From RPQJ01 sp963762315 (lineage in GTDB: Bacteria > Pseudomonadota > Gammaproteobacteria > Steroidobacterales > Steroidobacteraceae): a stretch of 64,000 nt of DNA. The stretch is from contig CAVXKO010000003.1 in assembly GCA_963762315.1 (NCBI GenBank), positions 248,001 to 312,000 on the forward strand, written 5' to 3'. A model generated the notes under the pieces. It saw only the letters and a list, made by a program, of their open reading frames with translations, was not told the DNA's origin and ran no database searches. This document shows positions 30,374 through 39,795 of this stretch, one piece after another. Every line of letters begins with the position of its first letter. The stretch's first letter is position 1. The position numbers were made by a program, and so were the translations under genes.

Positions 30374-31449
30374 ATGACTGAAAATCGTGCAGAACTCGCG
30401 CGGACGACGCTCGGCGTGTTGTTCATCCTCGCCTTCATCGTCGGCTCGCTCTGGGTCCTGTTGCCGTTCATTGCCGCGTTCGTCTGGGCGGCGACCATCG
30501 TCCTTGCCACGTGGCCGGTCCTGCTTTGGCTCGAGCGCCGATTCGGCGGGCGGCGAGGGCCGGCGGTGGTGGTCATGACACTGGCGCTGCTCGCGGTATT
30601 CATCCTGCCGATCGGGCTCGCTGCGCATGCCATGCTGACGGGCATCGACGACGTCGCGTCGCTCGCCAGCCTGCTTTCCGGTGTGCAGCTGCCTGCGGCG
30701 CCGGGCTGGGTCGCTGGCATTCCGCTCGTGGGTCCGCAGATTGTGGAGAGCTGGAACGCGATGGCGAGCGCCGGCCCGGAGGGCCTGGTCGAGAAGCTTC
30801 AGCCCTACCTGCGGGGCTTCGGCGGCTGGTTTGCCTCGCACGCGGGGACGGTCGCCTCGCTGCTGGTGCAGTTCCTGATCACGACCGTCTTCGCGGCCGT
30901 GCTGTATTCGGGTGGCGAGGCCTGGGCGGGGTTCGCGCGCCGATTCGCGCACAGGCTCGCGGACGAACGAGGGGAGCGCGTCACGATCCTTGCGGGTCAG
31001 GCGATCCGCGGCGTGGCGCTCGGCGTCGTCGTCACCGCGTTGTCTGCAGACGATCCTCGGCGGCATCGGTGTCATGGTCGCCGGAGTGCCCTTCGCGGCG
31101 GTGCTGACGGCAATCATGTTCCTGCTGTGCATCGCGCAGGTGGGCCCGCTGCTGGTCCTGATCGCGGCCACCGTCTGGGTCTACATGCACTCCGGCCCGG
31201 TCGCAGGCACGATCATGCTCGTCTACGCCTTGATCGTCGGGCTCATGGACAACTTCGTCCGCCCGGTCCTGATAAAGCGGGGTGCCGACCTGCCCTTGCT
31301 GCTCATCTTCACCGGCGTGGTCGGCGGCCTCGTGTCGGTCGGGCTCGTCGGCATCTTCGTCGGGCCGGTGCTGCTGGCCGTAACGTATACTTTGCTCAAC
31401 GATTGGGTGGCGCCTGCGGCCGCGCAGCGCTCCGGTGGAGCACGCATGA
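30374..31449 (+). CDS. AI-2E family transporter (frameshifted)
   Basis: Starts at ATG 30374, 12 bases after the barrel gene. Membrane helices include LGVLFILAFIVGSLWVLLPFIAAFVWAA and later VAGTIMLVYALIVGLMDNFVRPVLIK, a core signature of the AI-2E exporter superfamily (YdiK/PerM type). An extra base near 31045 (ALGVVVTALLQTILGGIG) breaks the frame. After it the frame runs without a stop into the DUF3302 gene. A TGA at 31447 in a third frame would give an ATGA overlap with the next start, so a second indel near 31430 is likely. Possible alternative: a true AI-2E-DUF3302 fusion. Confidence 0.8.
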
Positions 31450-32051
31450 CATCCGATCGAACAACCGCGGACTCGGGGGTCCAGACAATGCACCTGATAC
31501 CGCAGACCGGACGGATGCGTCCGGGCGTATGGGCCTCGGCCCTGGCCGCCTCGCTGGCAACCACGCCGGCGTTCGCCTCGCACGGTTCGCCCGAGACCGT
31601 CGACAAGATCGCCGACATCCTCACGTGGGTCGTGATCGTGATCGTCCCGATCGTCGGCATCACGGTCTTCTGGCTGGTGCACGTGCTGCCGGAGAAGATC
31701 GCACACAAGCGGCACCACCCGCAGACGGAGGCGATCCAGGTGCTGTGCCTGCTGTCGCTGGTATTCGGGGGGCTGTTGTGGCCGCTCGCCTGGTTGTGGG
31801 CGTTCTCGAAACCCGTGCTCTACAAGATGGCCTACGGCACCGACAAGGTTTTGCATGACGACGCCGAAGGCACGCCGCAGCCGGGTGGAGAGGGCCGCGA
31901 CCTGCACGAGGACGTTGTACGCCTGCGGTCCGACCTGGAGCGGATCGTGTCCAGAGGCGGGGCGCCCGAGGAACTGGCCGAGATCCGTGACCGGCTGGCG
32001 GCGCTCGAGCCGCGGCTGGCGTCCAGGGCATCGGCGGAGGGGGCGCGCTAA
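31446..32051 (+). CDS. DUF3302 membrane protein (YibI-like)
   Basis: 201 residues from ATG 31446, or 187 from ATG 31488, which has a GGGGG stretch upstream and opens straight into a signal-like helix (VWASALAASLATTPAFAS). Two membrane helices (ILTWVVIVIVPIVGITVFWLVHVLP and LLSLVFGGLLWPLAWLWAF) with the intervening KIAHKRHHPQTEAIQVL match DUF3302, whose E. coli member YibI is encoded beside the HlyD-like YibH. The same pairing is found here: TAATG joins this gene to the HlyD gene. The C-terminal tail is a short coiled coil. Confidence 0.78.
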   Translation: MTSDRTTADSGVQTMHLIPQTGRMRPGVWASALAASLATTPAFASHGSPETVDKIADILTWVVIVIVPIVGITVFWLVHVLPEKIAHKRHHPQTEAIQVLCLLSLVFGGLLWPLAWLWAFSKPVLYKMAYGTDKVLHDDAEGTPQPGGEGRDLHEDVVRLRSDLERIVSRGGAPEELAEIRDRLAALEPRLASRASAEGAR

Positions 32052-33190
32052 TGGAAGTCCTGCTGCTAGGTATCTACGGCGCCTTCGTCTGGCTGATCTT
32101 CATCAAGCTCAAGTGGCTGCCGTGGAACACCACGAGCCAGATCACGGTCGCGATCATCCCGATCGTCGCATTGACCGTGCTGATCCTGTGCCTGAACGTC
32201 GTCGCCCCGTCTTCGGCCGACGTGCGCGTGTTCAAGTACACGATCCCGATCGTCTCGCAGGTGCGCGGACGGGTGATCGACGTTCCCGTCGAAGAAGGCA
32301 ACCGGCTCGTCAAGAAGGGTGACGTGCTGTTCCAGGTCGATCCGAAACCCTACCAGCTGACCGTCGACAGCCTGGCGGCGCAGCTGGTCGGCGCGAAGGG
32401 CGGTGACAAACAGCTGCGCGAGCAGTTGCGGGCTGCCGAAGGCAGCACGTCAGCGATCCGTGCGCGGGTCAACCTCACGCGCACACGCGTCCAGCAGAAT
32501 CGCGAGCTCGCGGCAACCGGCGCCGGCAACAAGTTCGACTTCGAGCAGTCCGAAGCCGACCTGCGCGACCTCGAGGCCCAGTTGAGCGCGTCCATCGCCA
32601 ACGAGGGCCAGGTTCGTGCGCAGCTCGCGGCGACCGTCGGCGGCGACATCGCCTCGGTCGCGAAGATCAAGGCGGACCTGGCCAACGCCCAGTGGGAACT
32701 CGAGCAGACCACGGTCCGCTCGCCCTGCGATTGCTATGTCATCAACCTGGCGTTGCGGCCCGGCGCGTTCGTCGCGGGCATGCCGTTCAACCCGGTCATG
32801 ACGCTGGTCGAGGCCGAGGGGCAGGTCGTGGCGCTCTACTACCAGAACGAGCTGCACCAGGTCGCGCCTGGCGACGCGGCCGAATTCTCGCTCAAGACCA
32901 ATCCGGGCCGCATCGTCAAGGCGACGGTGGATTCCGTGATCTGGGCGCAGGGCATGGGGCAGATGCAGCAGAGCGGCACGCTGCCGATGACGGGCGTGCT
33001 GGCTGCACCGCCGAACCGTTTCGCGGTGAAGTTCAACATCGACCCGAAGGACAATGGATTACTGGTGGCTGCAGGAGCCGCCGGCCACGCGGCGATCTAC
33101 ACCAAGCGCTTCGAGCCCATCCAGATCCTGCGCAAGGTGATCCTGCGCGTCGGCGCCTACTCCGACTACCTGGTCCTGAAGTTGCATTGA
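32051..33190 (+). CDS. HlyD/EmrA-family membrane-fusion protein (YibH-like)
   Basis: 379 residues. One N-terminal membrane helix region (VAIIPIVALTVLILCLNVV), then a periplasmic adaptor with lipoyl-like half motif VRGRVIDVPVEEGNRLVKKGDVLFQVDP, a long coiled-coil hairpin (residues 110-230), and the returning half TTVRSPCDCYVINLALRPGAFV. It would connect an inner-membrane pump to the NodT channel gene that starts five bases later. The start overlaps the DUF3302 stop. No MFS or ABC pump gene is in the set; the AI-2E protein may be the partner, which is inference. Confidence 0.88.
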   Translation: MEVLLLGIYGAFVWLIFIKLKWLPWNTTSQITVAIIPIVALTVLILCLNVVAPSSADVRVFKYTIPIVSQVRGRVIDVPVEEGNRLVKKGDVLFQVDPKPYQLTVDSLAAQLVGAKGGDKQLREQLRAAEGSTSAIRARVNLTRTRVQQNRELAATGAGNKFDFEQSEADLRDLEAQLSASIANEGQVRAQLAATVGGDIASVAKIKADLANAQWELEQTTVRSPCDCYVINLALRPGAFVAGMPFNPVMTLVEAEGQVVALYYQNELHQVAPGDAAEFSLKTNPGRIVKATVDSVIWAQGMGQMQQSGTLPMTGVLAAPPNRFAVKFNIDPKDNGLLVAAGAAGHAAIYTKRFEPIQILRKVILRVGAYSDYLVLKLH

Positions 33191-33194
33191 TGCC

Positions 33195-34603
33195 ATGAGC
33201 ACTCGCAACACGGCCTTCACGCCAGTCTTGTTCGCCACGCTTTGCGCGTGCGCGGTGCAGCCGCCGCCGAAGCCGGCCGACATGCAGGTCGAGGCGATGC
33301 CCGCAGTGCAGGTGCCGGCCCGGTGGACCGCGGACGGCGCCGGCCCGGAGGCCGTGGCAGGGCGGTGGCTCGCGACCTTTGACGACGCGCGTCTCGATGC
33401 ACTGGTGGCCGAGGCGATCGCGCACAACCCGGACCTCAAGGTTGCCGAGGCGCAGGTCAAGATTGCGTCGGAGTACGCGCAGCTCGCCGATTCGACGTTG
33501 TGGCCGCAGGTGAACCTGCTGGCGCGCGGCGGCGGCAAGATGAGCGGCGATTCGAGCGGCCTGCAAGGTGTGGGCCTCTTCGCCAACTGGGAGCTGGACC
33601 TGTGGGGCCGCGTGCGTTCCGCAAGTGCGGCCAGCCGGGCCAGCTACGAATCCGCGGTGGCCGATGCCGAGTACGCTCGTCAGTCCATCGCGGCCTTGGT
33701 GGCGAAGTCGTATTTCCTCGCGACCGAAAGCCAGTCTGCAGTTGCAGCTGGCCGGGGAGATGGTCAAAGCCTCGCAGGAACTGGCGTCGCTCGCGGAGCA
33801 GCGACAGAAGGTCGGCAAGGGCGACGGCTACGACGCGGCCATCGCGCGCGCGACAATCGAGACGTTCCGCGACACCGAGCAGCAGCTCGAGCTGGCGCGC
33901 GAGCAGGCCCTGCGCAGCCTGGAGTACTTGCTGGGTCGCTACCCCGCAGCCGAGGTCGCGGCCGCCACGGAACTCGCGAAGGCGCCGGGTCCGGTGCCGG
34001 CCGGGTTGCCGTCGGAACTGCTGGAGCGCCGGCCCGACGTCGTGGCGGCGGAGCGGCGCGTGGCGGGCGCGTTCTACGGAATCCAGGAAGCCAAGGCGGC
34101 GCGCCTGCCCACCATCAAGCTCACGGGATCGGTCAACGACATTTCGAGCGACCTGTTCATCCTCAAGAACCAGGACAACCCGGTATGGAGCGCGGGGGCG
34201 AGCCTGCTGCAACCGGTGTTCAACGCCGGGGCACTGCAGACGCAGGTCAGGATCCGCACGGAACAGCAGAAGCTGGCGCTGGCAGACTACGGTCGTATCG
34301 GCGCGCGTGCGTTCGGCGAGGTCGAAGGCGCACTGTCGTCGGAGTTCGCTGCGGGCAAGCGCGAATCGATGCTGGGCCGCGCGGTGACCGAGAACCAGCA
34401 GGCGCTCGACCTGGCCAACGTGCGCTACAAGGTCGGCTCCGAGCGACCTGCGTGGCGTCCGGCAGCAGCAGATCGCCACGTATGGATCGCAGTCGGCGTT
34501 GATTCGCGTGCAGACCGAGAGGCTCGTGCAGCGCGTCAATCTGTACCTGGCCCTGGGGGGAGGATTCGACGCGGCGCCGGCGCCGGTCGCGCAGGTGAAG
34601 TAA
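33195..34603 (+). CDS. NodT-family outer-membrane efflux lipoprotein (two frameshifts)
   Basis: This is a TolC-like channel. A signal sequence ends in a lipobox-like LCAC cysteine. The two OEP repeats read WLATFDDARLDALVAEAIAHNPDLKVAEAQVKIA and LLERRPDVVAAERRVAGAFYGIQEAKAARLP, with AGASLLQPVFNAGALQTQV, all usual in NodT/OprM proteins. Extra bases near 33738 (ATESQ to LQLAGEMVKASQEL) and near 34440 (RYKVGS to DLRGVRQQQIATYGSQSALI) break the frame. Corrected length is about 468 residues. It forms the outer part of the HlyD-type exporter encoded just upstream. Confidence 0.88.
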
Positions 34604-34622
34604 CAGGTCGAAGGAGTCAAGC

Positions 34623-36311
34623 ATGACGTGGCTGCAAGGGATCCTGCAGGCGCACCCGGAGATCGCATTCTTCCTGGTGCTCGGATTGGGCTATCTGCTC
34701 GGCAAGCTGTCCCTTGGCGGGTTCAAGCTTGGCGCGGTGACCGGCACACTGCTGGCAGGCGTCATCGTCGGACAGCTCGGCGTCACGCTGCCCAACGAGG
34801 TCAAGCAGTGCTTCTTCCTGCTGTTCCTGTTCTCGATCGGCTTTCGCACGGGCCCGCAGTTCTTCCGCGGGCTGAAGAGCGACGGCCTCGCGCATGCAGG
34901 CCTCGCCGCCATCGTCGCGACCACGGGCCTCGTGGTGACGTACGCCGTGGCGAAAGCGTTTGGCTACGATGCCGGCACCGGCGCTGGTGTGCTGGCCGGG
35001 TCGCTGACCGAATCCGCCTCGATCGGCACCGCGCTGGATGCCATCGCGCGTCTCGACGCGTCCGAAGCGGCTCGCACCGCCATGGCGAACAAGATCCCGG
35101 TCGCGTTCGCGGTCACCTACCTCGTCGGCATGACGGGCGCGGCGTGGGTGCTTTCGCAGCTCGCGCCGAAGCTCCTGCGCATCGACTTGGCGGAGGAATG
35201 CCGCAAGCTCGAGGAAACGATGCTCACCCGGTCCTCGCATGCGGTATCCGCGCGCCGCGAGTTCGAATTGCGGGCCTACGCCGTCGACCCGGGCTCGCGG
35301 TGGGTCGGGCGCACCATCGATGAGCTGGAGCGTTCCGCGGGCGGTGTCCGGATCTTCGTCGAGCAGGCGCGCCGTCGTGGCGACATCGTGCCGGCACATC
35401 AAGTGGGCGTCATCGCGGTCGGGGACGTGCTCGCCGTGTCCGGAGCGCGGACTGCGCTGGTCGAAGTGCTCGAGAAGCCGGGCAGTGGCTTGCGCGAGAC
35501 GGACGACCGTGCGCTGCTCGACGTGCCGAGCGAAATCGTCGACGTCGTGGTGACCCACGCGGAGATCGACGGGCTCCTGCTCTCGGAGCTGGCACTCAAG
35601 GAAGCGGCGCGCGGCGTCTTCCTGCGACGCATCACTCGCGCCGGCGTCGAGCTTGGTGTCGGCCCGGAGGTCCGCGTACATCGCGGCGACGTGTTGACCA
35701 TCGTCGGCACGGCCGAAAGCACGGCGCGCGCGTCGGAGCTGCTGGGCATCGCCGACCGTGCAACTGACGTCACCGACATGTTCGTCGTCGCGGTCTCGAT
35801 CGTCGCCGGTGCGCTCATCGGGCTGCCCGCGATCGATGTAGGCGGCATCGAGATCGGGCTGAGCCTGCCGGTGGGCGTGCTGCTCGGCGGCCTCGTGTGC
35901 GGCTGGCTGCGCTCGGTGCGTCCGCGCTGGTTCGGCCGCATTCCTTCGCCGACGCTGTGGGTGTTCGAGTCGATCGGACTCACGGGATTCGTCGCGGTCG
36001 TCGGCCTCAATGCCGGGCCGGATTTCGTCGCGGGACTCAAGGCCAGCGGCGTCACGCTGCTCGCCGCAGGGCTCATCGCCATCACGACTTCGCTGCTGGT
36101 CGGCGTGTTCGTCGGCCGGTGGCTCTTCAAGATGCATCCCGGCGTCCTTCTGGGCGTGTGCGCGGGCGCGTGCACGGCCACGCCGGCGCTCGCCGCCATC
36201 CAGGAGACCGCAAAGAGCTCGGTGCCTTCGATGGGTTACGGCGTCGCCTACGCCGTCGGCAACGTGCTGCTCGCAATCTGGGGGACGGTCATCGTCGCTT
36301 TGCTCGCCTGA
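34623..36311 (+). CDS. aspT: AspT-family antiporter (first copy)
   Basis: 562 residues with the AspT order: an AspT/YidE-YbjL membrane repeat (FFLVLGLGYLLGKLSLGGFKLGAVTGTLLAG), two cytosolic TrkA-C domains near residues 210-370, and a second membrane repeat (LGGLVCGWLRSVRPRWFGRIPSPTLWVFESIGLTGFVAVVGLNAGPDF). AspT proteins exchange aspartate for alanine, which with decarboxylation makes a proton-motive cycle. The second copy follows 26 bases later and aspartate 4-decarboxylase after that. The two copies are only moderately alike, so one may prefer glutamate or another dicarboxylic acid. Confidence 0.88.
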   Translation: MTWLQGILQAHPEIAFFLVLGLGYLLGKLSLGGFKLGAVTGTLLAGVIVGQLGVTLPNEVKQCFFLLFLFSIGFRTGPQFFRGLKSDGLAHAGLAAIVATTGLVVTYAVAKAFGYDAGTGAGVLAGSLTESASIGTALDAIARLDASEAARTAMANKIPVAFAVTYLVGMTGAAWVLSQLAPKLLRIDLAEECRKLEETMLTRSSHAVSARREFELRAYAVDPGSRWVGRTIDELERSAGGVRIFVEQARRRGDIVPAHQVGVIAVGDVLAVSGARTALVEVLEKPGSGLRETDDRALLDVPSEIVDVVVTHAEIDGLLLSELALKEAARGVFLRRITRAGVELGVGPEVRVHRGDVLTIVGTAESTARASELLGIADRATDVTDMFVVAVSIVAGALIGLPAIDVGGIEIGLSLPVGVLLGGLVCGWLRSVRPRWFGRIPSPTLWVFESIGLTGFVAVVGLNAGPDFVAGLKASGVTLLAAGLIAITTSLLVGVFVGRWLFKMHPGVLLGVCAGACTATPALAAIQETAKSSVPSMGYGVAYAVGNVLLAIWGTVIVALLA

Positions 36312-36337
36312 CATGGGCCAGGCCTGGGAGATTCTCC

Positions 36338-38035
36338 ATGGGCGTCTGGAATTGGATCGTTGCAACCTTGCGCACCTACCCCGAGCTCGCGATCTTTCTC
36401 GCGCTCGCGGTCGGGTTCTGGGTCGGGCCGAAGAAGGTGGCGGGCTTCAGCCTCGGCAGCGTCACCGCGACGCTGCTCGCGGCGGTCGCGATCGGCCAGC
36501 TCGGTATCGCCGTACCGGGGCCGATCAAGTCGACGTTCTTCGTGCTGTTCCTGTTCGCCGTCGGCTACGGCGTCGGCCCGCAGTTCTTCAGGGGGCTGAG
36601 CAAGGACGGGCCGAAGCAGATCCTGTTCTCGGTGATCGTGCTGGCGCTGTGCCTGCTCGTGCCTTATGTCTGCGCGCGGGTGGCCGGTCTCGATCTCGGC
36701 TACGCGGTCGGGCTGTACGCAGGATCGCAGACGATCTCCGCGTCGATCGGCGTGGCGTCGGACCAGATCAACCGGCTCGGGCTCGCGCCCGACCAGGCGA
36801 AGGCCTATCTCGACGCAATCCCGGTCGGCTACGCCGTCACGTACATCTTCGGCACCATCGGCTCGGCCATCGTGCTTGCGCAGCTCGGGCCGAAGTTGAT
36901 CGGCGTCGACCTGCCGAAGGTCTGCTCGGAGTACGAAAAGCAGATGGGCGGCGGGCAGGCGGGCCTCGACCACGGCGTGTTCTCAGCCTATCGACGCGTC
37001 GAGGCGCGCGCGTATCGGGTCGAGCAGGCGAGCGGCCTCACGGGGCGCCCAGTGCGCGAGCTGTTCCCCGGGTTGCGCATCTTTGTCGAGCGCATCCGCC
37101 GTGGCGATCGGTTCATCGACGCCGATGCCGATTCGGTGCTGCAAGCCGGCGACATCGTGGCGATCTCGGGTCCTCGGCAGGCGCTGGTCGAGAAGGTCGA
37201 AGCCGTCGTTCCCGAAGTGGACGACCGCGACTTGCTCGACGTGCCGGCGACGATGGTTGACGTATTCGTGCGCAGCAGGGACGTGAACGGCAAGACGCTC
37301 AGGCAGCTGGCGGACGAACCTCTTACGCGGGGCATCTACCTGCGCAAGATCACCCGCAACCTCGTCGAGATCCCGATCCTTCCGGAGACCGAGGTCCTGC
37401 GTGGCGACATCCTCACCATCGGGGGCAGCACTCGCCATGTGGACGCCGCGGTCAAGGCGCTGGGTCACGCGGATCGACCCGTCGAGAGCACGGATCTCGC
37501 GGTCGTGGCAGCGGGCATCGTGATCGGCGGTCTCGTCGGCGCGCTCACGTACGTGGCGGGTGGAATCCCGATCAGCCTCTCGACGTCCGGCGGCGCGCTG
37601 CTTGCCGGCCTGCTGCTCGGCTACCTGCGCACCATCCACCCGACGTTCGGCAACATTCCTGGTCCCGCGCTGTGGCTGATGAACACGCTGGGACTCAACG
37701 TGTTCATCGCCATCGTCGGGATCAGTGCCGGGCCCGGATTCGTATCGGGGCTGCAGAGCGTCGGCATCAGCATCTTCCTGTGGGGCATGGTCGCGACGAC
37801 GATTCCGCTGATTGCCGCCATCTTCCTCGGGCACTACGTGTTCAAGTTCCACCCGGCCATCCTCTTCGGCGTGTGCGCCGGCGTGAGGACGACGACGGCG
37901 GCGCTCGGAATGATCCAGGAAGCTGCGAAGAGCAAGGTGCCGGCGCTCGGCTACGGCATGCCCTATGCGATCGGCAATACGCTGCTGACTATCTTTGGCA
38001 TGGTCATCGTGCTGATGCTAGTGGGCGGTTCATGA
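36338..38035 (+). CDS. aspT: AspT-family antiporter (second copy)
   Basis: 565 residues from ATG 36338. It has the same layout as its neighbour: first membrane repeat (VGFWVGPKKVAGFSLGSVTATLLAAVAIGQLG), two TrkA-C domains (VEARAYRVEQASG onwards), second membrane repeat ending in VCAGVRTTTAALGMIQEAAKSKVPALGYGMPYAIGNTLLTIFG. The matching block in the first copy is VCAGACTATPALAAIQETAKSSVPSMGYGVAYAVGN. Being next to aspD (34 bases) makes this the better candidate for the aspartate:alanine exchanger. The two may also act as a pair. Confidence 0.9.
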   Translation: MGVWNWIVATLRTYPELAIFLALAVGFWVGPKKVAGFSLGSVTATLLAAVAIGQLGIAVPGPIKSTFFVLFLFAVGYGVGPQFFRGLSKDGPKQILFSVIVLALCLLVPYVCARVAGLDLGYAVGLYAGSQTISASIGVASDQINRLGLAPDQAKAYLDAIPVGYAVTYIFGTIGSAIVLAQLGPKLIGVDLPKVCSEYEKQMGGGQAGLDHGVFSAYRRVEARAYRVEQASGLTGRPVRELFPGLRIFVERIRRGDRFIDADADSVLQAGDIVAISGPRQALVEKVEAVVPEVDDRDLLDVPATMVDVFVRSRDVNGKTLRQLADEPLTRGIYLRKITRNLVEIPILPETEVLRGDILTIGGSTRHVDAAVKALGHADRPVESTDLAVVAAGIVIGGLVGALTYVAGGIPISLSTSGGALLAGLLLGYLRTIHPTFGNIPGPALWLMNTLGLNVFIAIVGISAGPGFVSGLQSVGISIFLWGMVATTIPLIAAIFLGHYVFKFHPAILFGVCAGVRTTTAALGMIQEAAKSKVPALGYGMPYAIGNTLLTIFGMVIVLMLVGGS

Positions 38036-38068
38036 CCTGAGGCGGCGACAGCCGCGACGGAGACGAAT

Positions 38069-39745
38069 ATGGACATCGTGAAACTGCGCGCCTACGAGGC
38101 GTTGAGCCCGTTCGAGATCAAGGACTTCCTGGCCAAGGCGGCCAGCAAGACCTCGAGCGCATCCGACATCGCCTACCTCAACGCGGGGCGCGGCAATCCG
38201 AACTGGATCGCGACGGAGCCGCGCGAGGCGTTCTTCCTGCTCGGGCAGTTCGCCATCACCGAGAGCAAGCGTGTCTACGACATGCCGCCCGGCGTCGGCG
38301 GCATGCCGCGGCGCCCGGGTATCGCGGACCGCATGTCGCAATGGCTGAAGAAGAACGCGGAGACTCCTGGGGCGGAGTTCCTGGCCGCACTCGTGCCCTG
38401 GGCCGTCAACAAATTCGGCTTCGATGCCGACAAGTTCGTGCACGAGCTGGTCGACTCCATCATCGGCGACAACTATCCGGTGCCCGACCGCATGCTGGTG
38501 CACAACGAGCAGATCGTGCACGAGTACCTGCAGTGGGCGATGTGCGGCGAGCCGCGGCCGAAGGGCACGTTCAAGCTCTATGCCGTCGAGGGCGGCACGG
38601 CGGCGATGTGCTACATCTTCAAGTCGATGAAGACCAACCGGCTGCTAAACGCCGGGGACACCATCGCGCTCGCCACACCCATCTTCACGCCATACCTCGA
38701 GATGCCGCACCTCGAGGACTACGCACTCAACGTCGTGAACATCCAGGCGAAGCAGGAGAACCGCTGGCAGTTCGACGACGCCGAGCTCAAGAAGCTGCTC
38801 GATCCGAAGGTCAAGGCGTTCTTCGTGGTGAACCCGGGCAACCCGAGCGCCGTGGCGCTGAGCGCCGAGACGATCGCGAAGATCGGCGCCATCCTCAGGA
38901 AGCGGCCGGACCTGATCCTGCTGACGGACGACGTGTACGGCACCTTCGTGCCGGGCTTCCGTTCGCTGCTCGGCGCCTTCCCGCACAACACGATCGGCGT
39001 GTATTCGTACAGCAAGTACTTCGGTTGCACCGGCTGGCGCCTCGGCGTCATCGCGGTGCACGAGGACAACCTGTTCGACAAGCTGATCGCGAAGCACCCT
39101 GAGCCGACGCTGAAGAAAATCGAAAAGCGCTACTCGGCGCTCAGCCTCGAGCCGCGCAAGATCCGCTTCATCGATCGCATCGTGGCCGACAGCCGCGACG
39201 TGGCCCTGAATCACACGGCCGGCCTGTCGCTGCCGCAGCAGGTGATGATGGCCCTGTTCTCGTCGTACGAGCTGATGGACGTGAAGAAGTCCTACCAGAA
39301 GGCCTGCATCGGCATCGTCAAGCGCCGCGTCGAGGCGACACTCGAAGGACTCGGCATCGAAGTGCAGCCGAACGAGCTCTACGACTACTACTACGGCCTC
39401 ATCGATTTCGAGTTCTGGGCGCGCAAGTACCTGGGCGAGGACGTCGTCAAGTGGATGAAGGCGAACGTGCATCCGCTCGACATCGTGTTCCGGCTCGCCG
39501 AGGACCACGGCATCGTGCTGCTGAACGGCAGCGGCTTCGAGGCGCCGGACTGGTCGGTGCGTGTGTCGTTCGCGAATCTCAACGACCACGTGTACGACGA
39601 CATCGGCCGGGCGGTTCGCGCGGTGGCCCGCAGCTACCGGCAGGCCTACGAGGCGTCGACCGGGAAGAAGGCCGCCGAGCCTGCGAAGCCCGCGAAACCG
39701 GCCGCGAAGGTCAAGGCAAAAGCGGCGCCGCGCCGCGCGAAGTGA
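38069..39745 (+). CDS. aspD: bifunctional aspartate transaminase / aspartate 4-decarboxylase
   Basis: 558 residues. This PLP enzyme removes the beta-carboxyl of aspartate, giving alanine and CO2 and consuming a proton in the cytoplasm. Family signatures are visible from the start: NAGRGNPNWIATEPREAFFLLG, the long insertion with VYDMPPGVGGMPRRPG, VEGGTAAMCYIFKSMK, VVNPGNPSAVALS, and the PLP lysine K316 in SYSKYFGCTGWRLG, close to the lysine known in AsdA enzymes. The last 30 residues are an alanine/lysine-rich tail that many homologues lack. It lies between the AspT genes and the asparaginase. Confidence 0.95.
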   Translation: MDIVKLRAYEALSPFEIKDFLAKAASKTSSASDIAYLNAGRGNPNWIATEPREAFFLLGQFAITESKRVYDMPPGVGGMPRRPGIADRMSQWLKKNAETPGAEFLAALVPWAVNKFGFDADKFVHELVDSIIGDNYPVPDRMLVHNEQIVHEYLQWAMCGEPRPKGTFKLYAVEGGTAAMCYIFKSMKTNRLLNAGDTIALATPIFTPYLEMPHLEDYALNVVNIQAKQENRWQFDDAELKKLLDPKVKAFFVVNPGNPSAVALSAETIAKIGAILRKRPDLILLTDDVYGTFVPGFRSLLGAFPHNTIGVYSYSKYFGCTGWRLGVIAVHEDNLFDKLIAKHPEPTLKKIEKRYSALSLEPRKIRFIDRIVADSRDVALNHTAGLSLPQQVMMALFSSYELMDVKKSYQKACIGIVKRRVEATLEGLGIEVQPNELYDYYYGLIDFEFWARKYLGEDVVKWMKANVHPLDIVFRLAEDHGIVLLNGSGFEAPDWSVRVSFANLNDHVYDDIGRAVRAVARSYRQAYEASTGKKAAEPAKPAKPAAKVKAKAAPRRAK

Positions 39746-39753
39746 ACAAATCC

Positions 39754-39774
39754 GGGCCGGCGGAGCGCCGGCCC
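39754..39774 (+). terminator. short GC hairpin between aspD and asparaginase genes
   Basis: A nine-base inverted repeat GGGCCGGCG / CGCCGGCCC with a three-base loop, followed by C-rich sequence and only a short TT. It may cause partial pausing or stabilise the aspD message; it is weak as an intrinsic terminator. Confidence 0.4.
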
Positions 39775-39795
39775 CCCCTTATCAGGAGACAGAAC

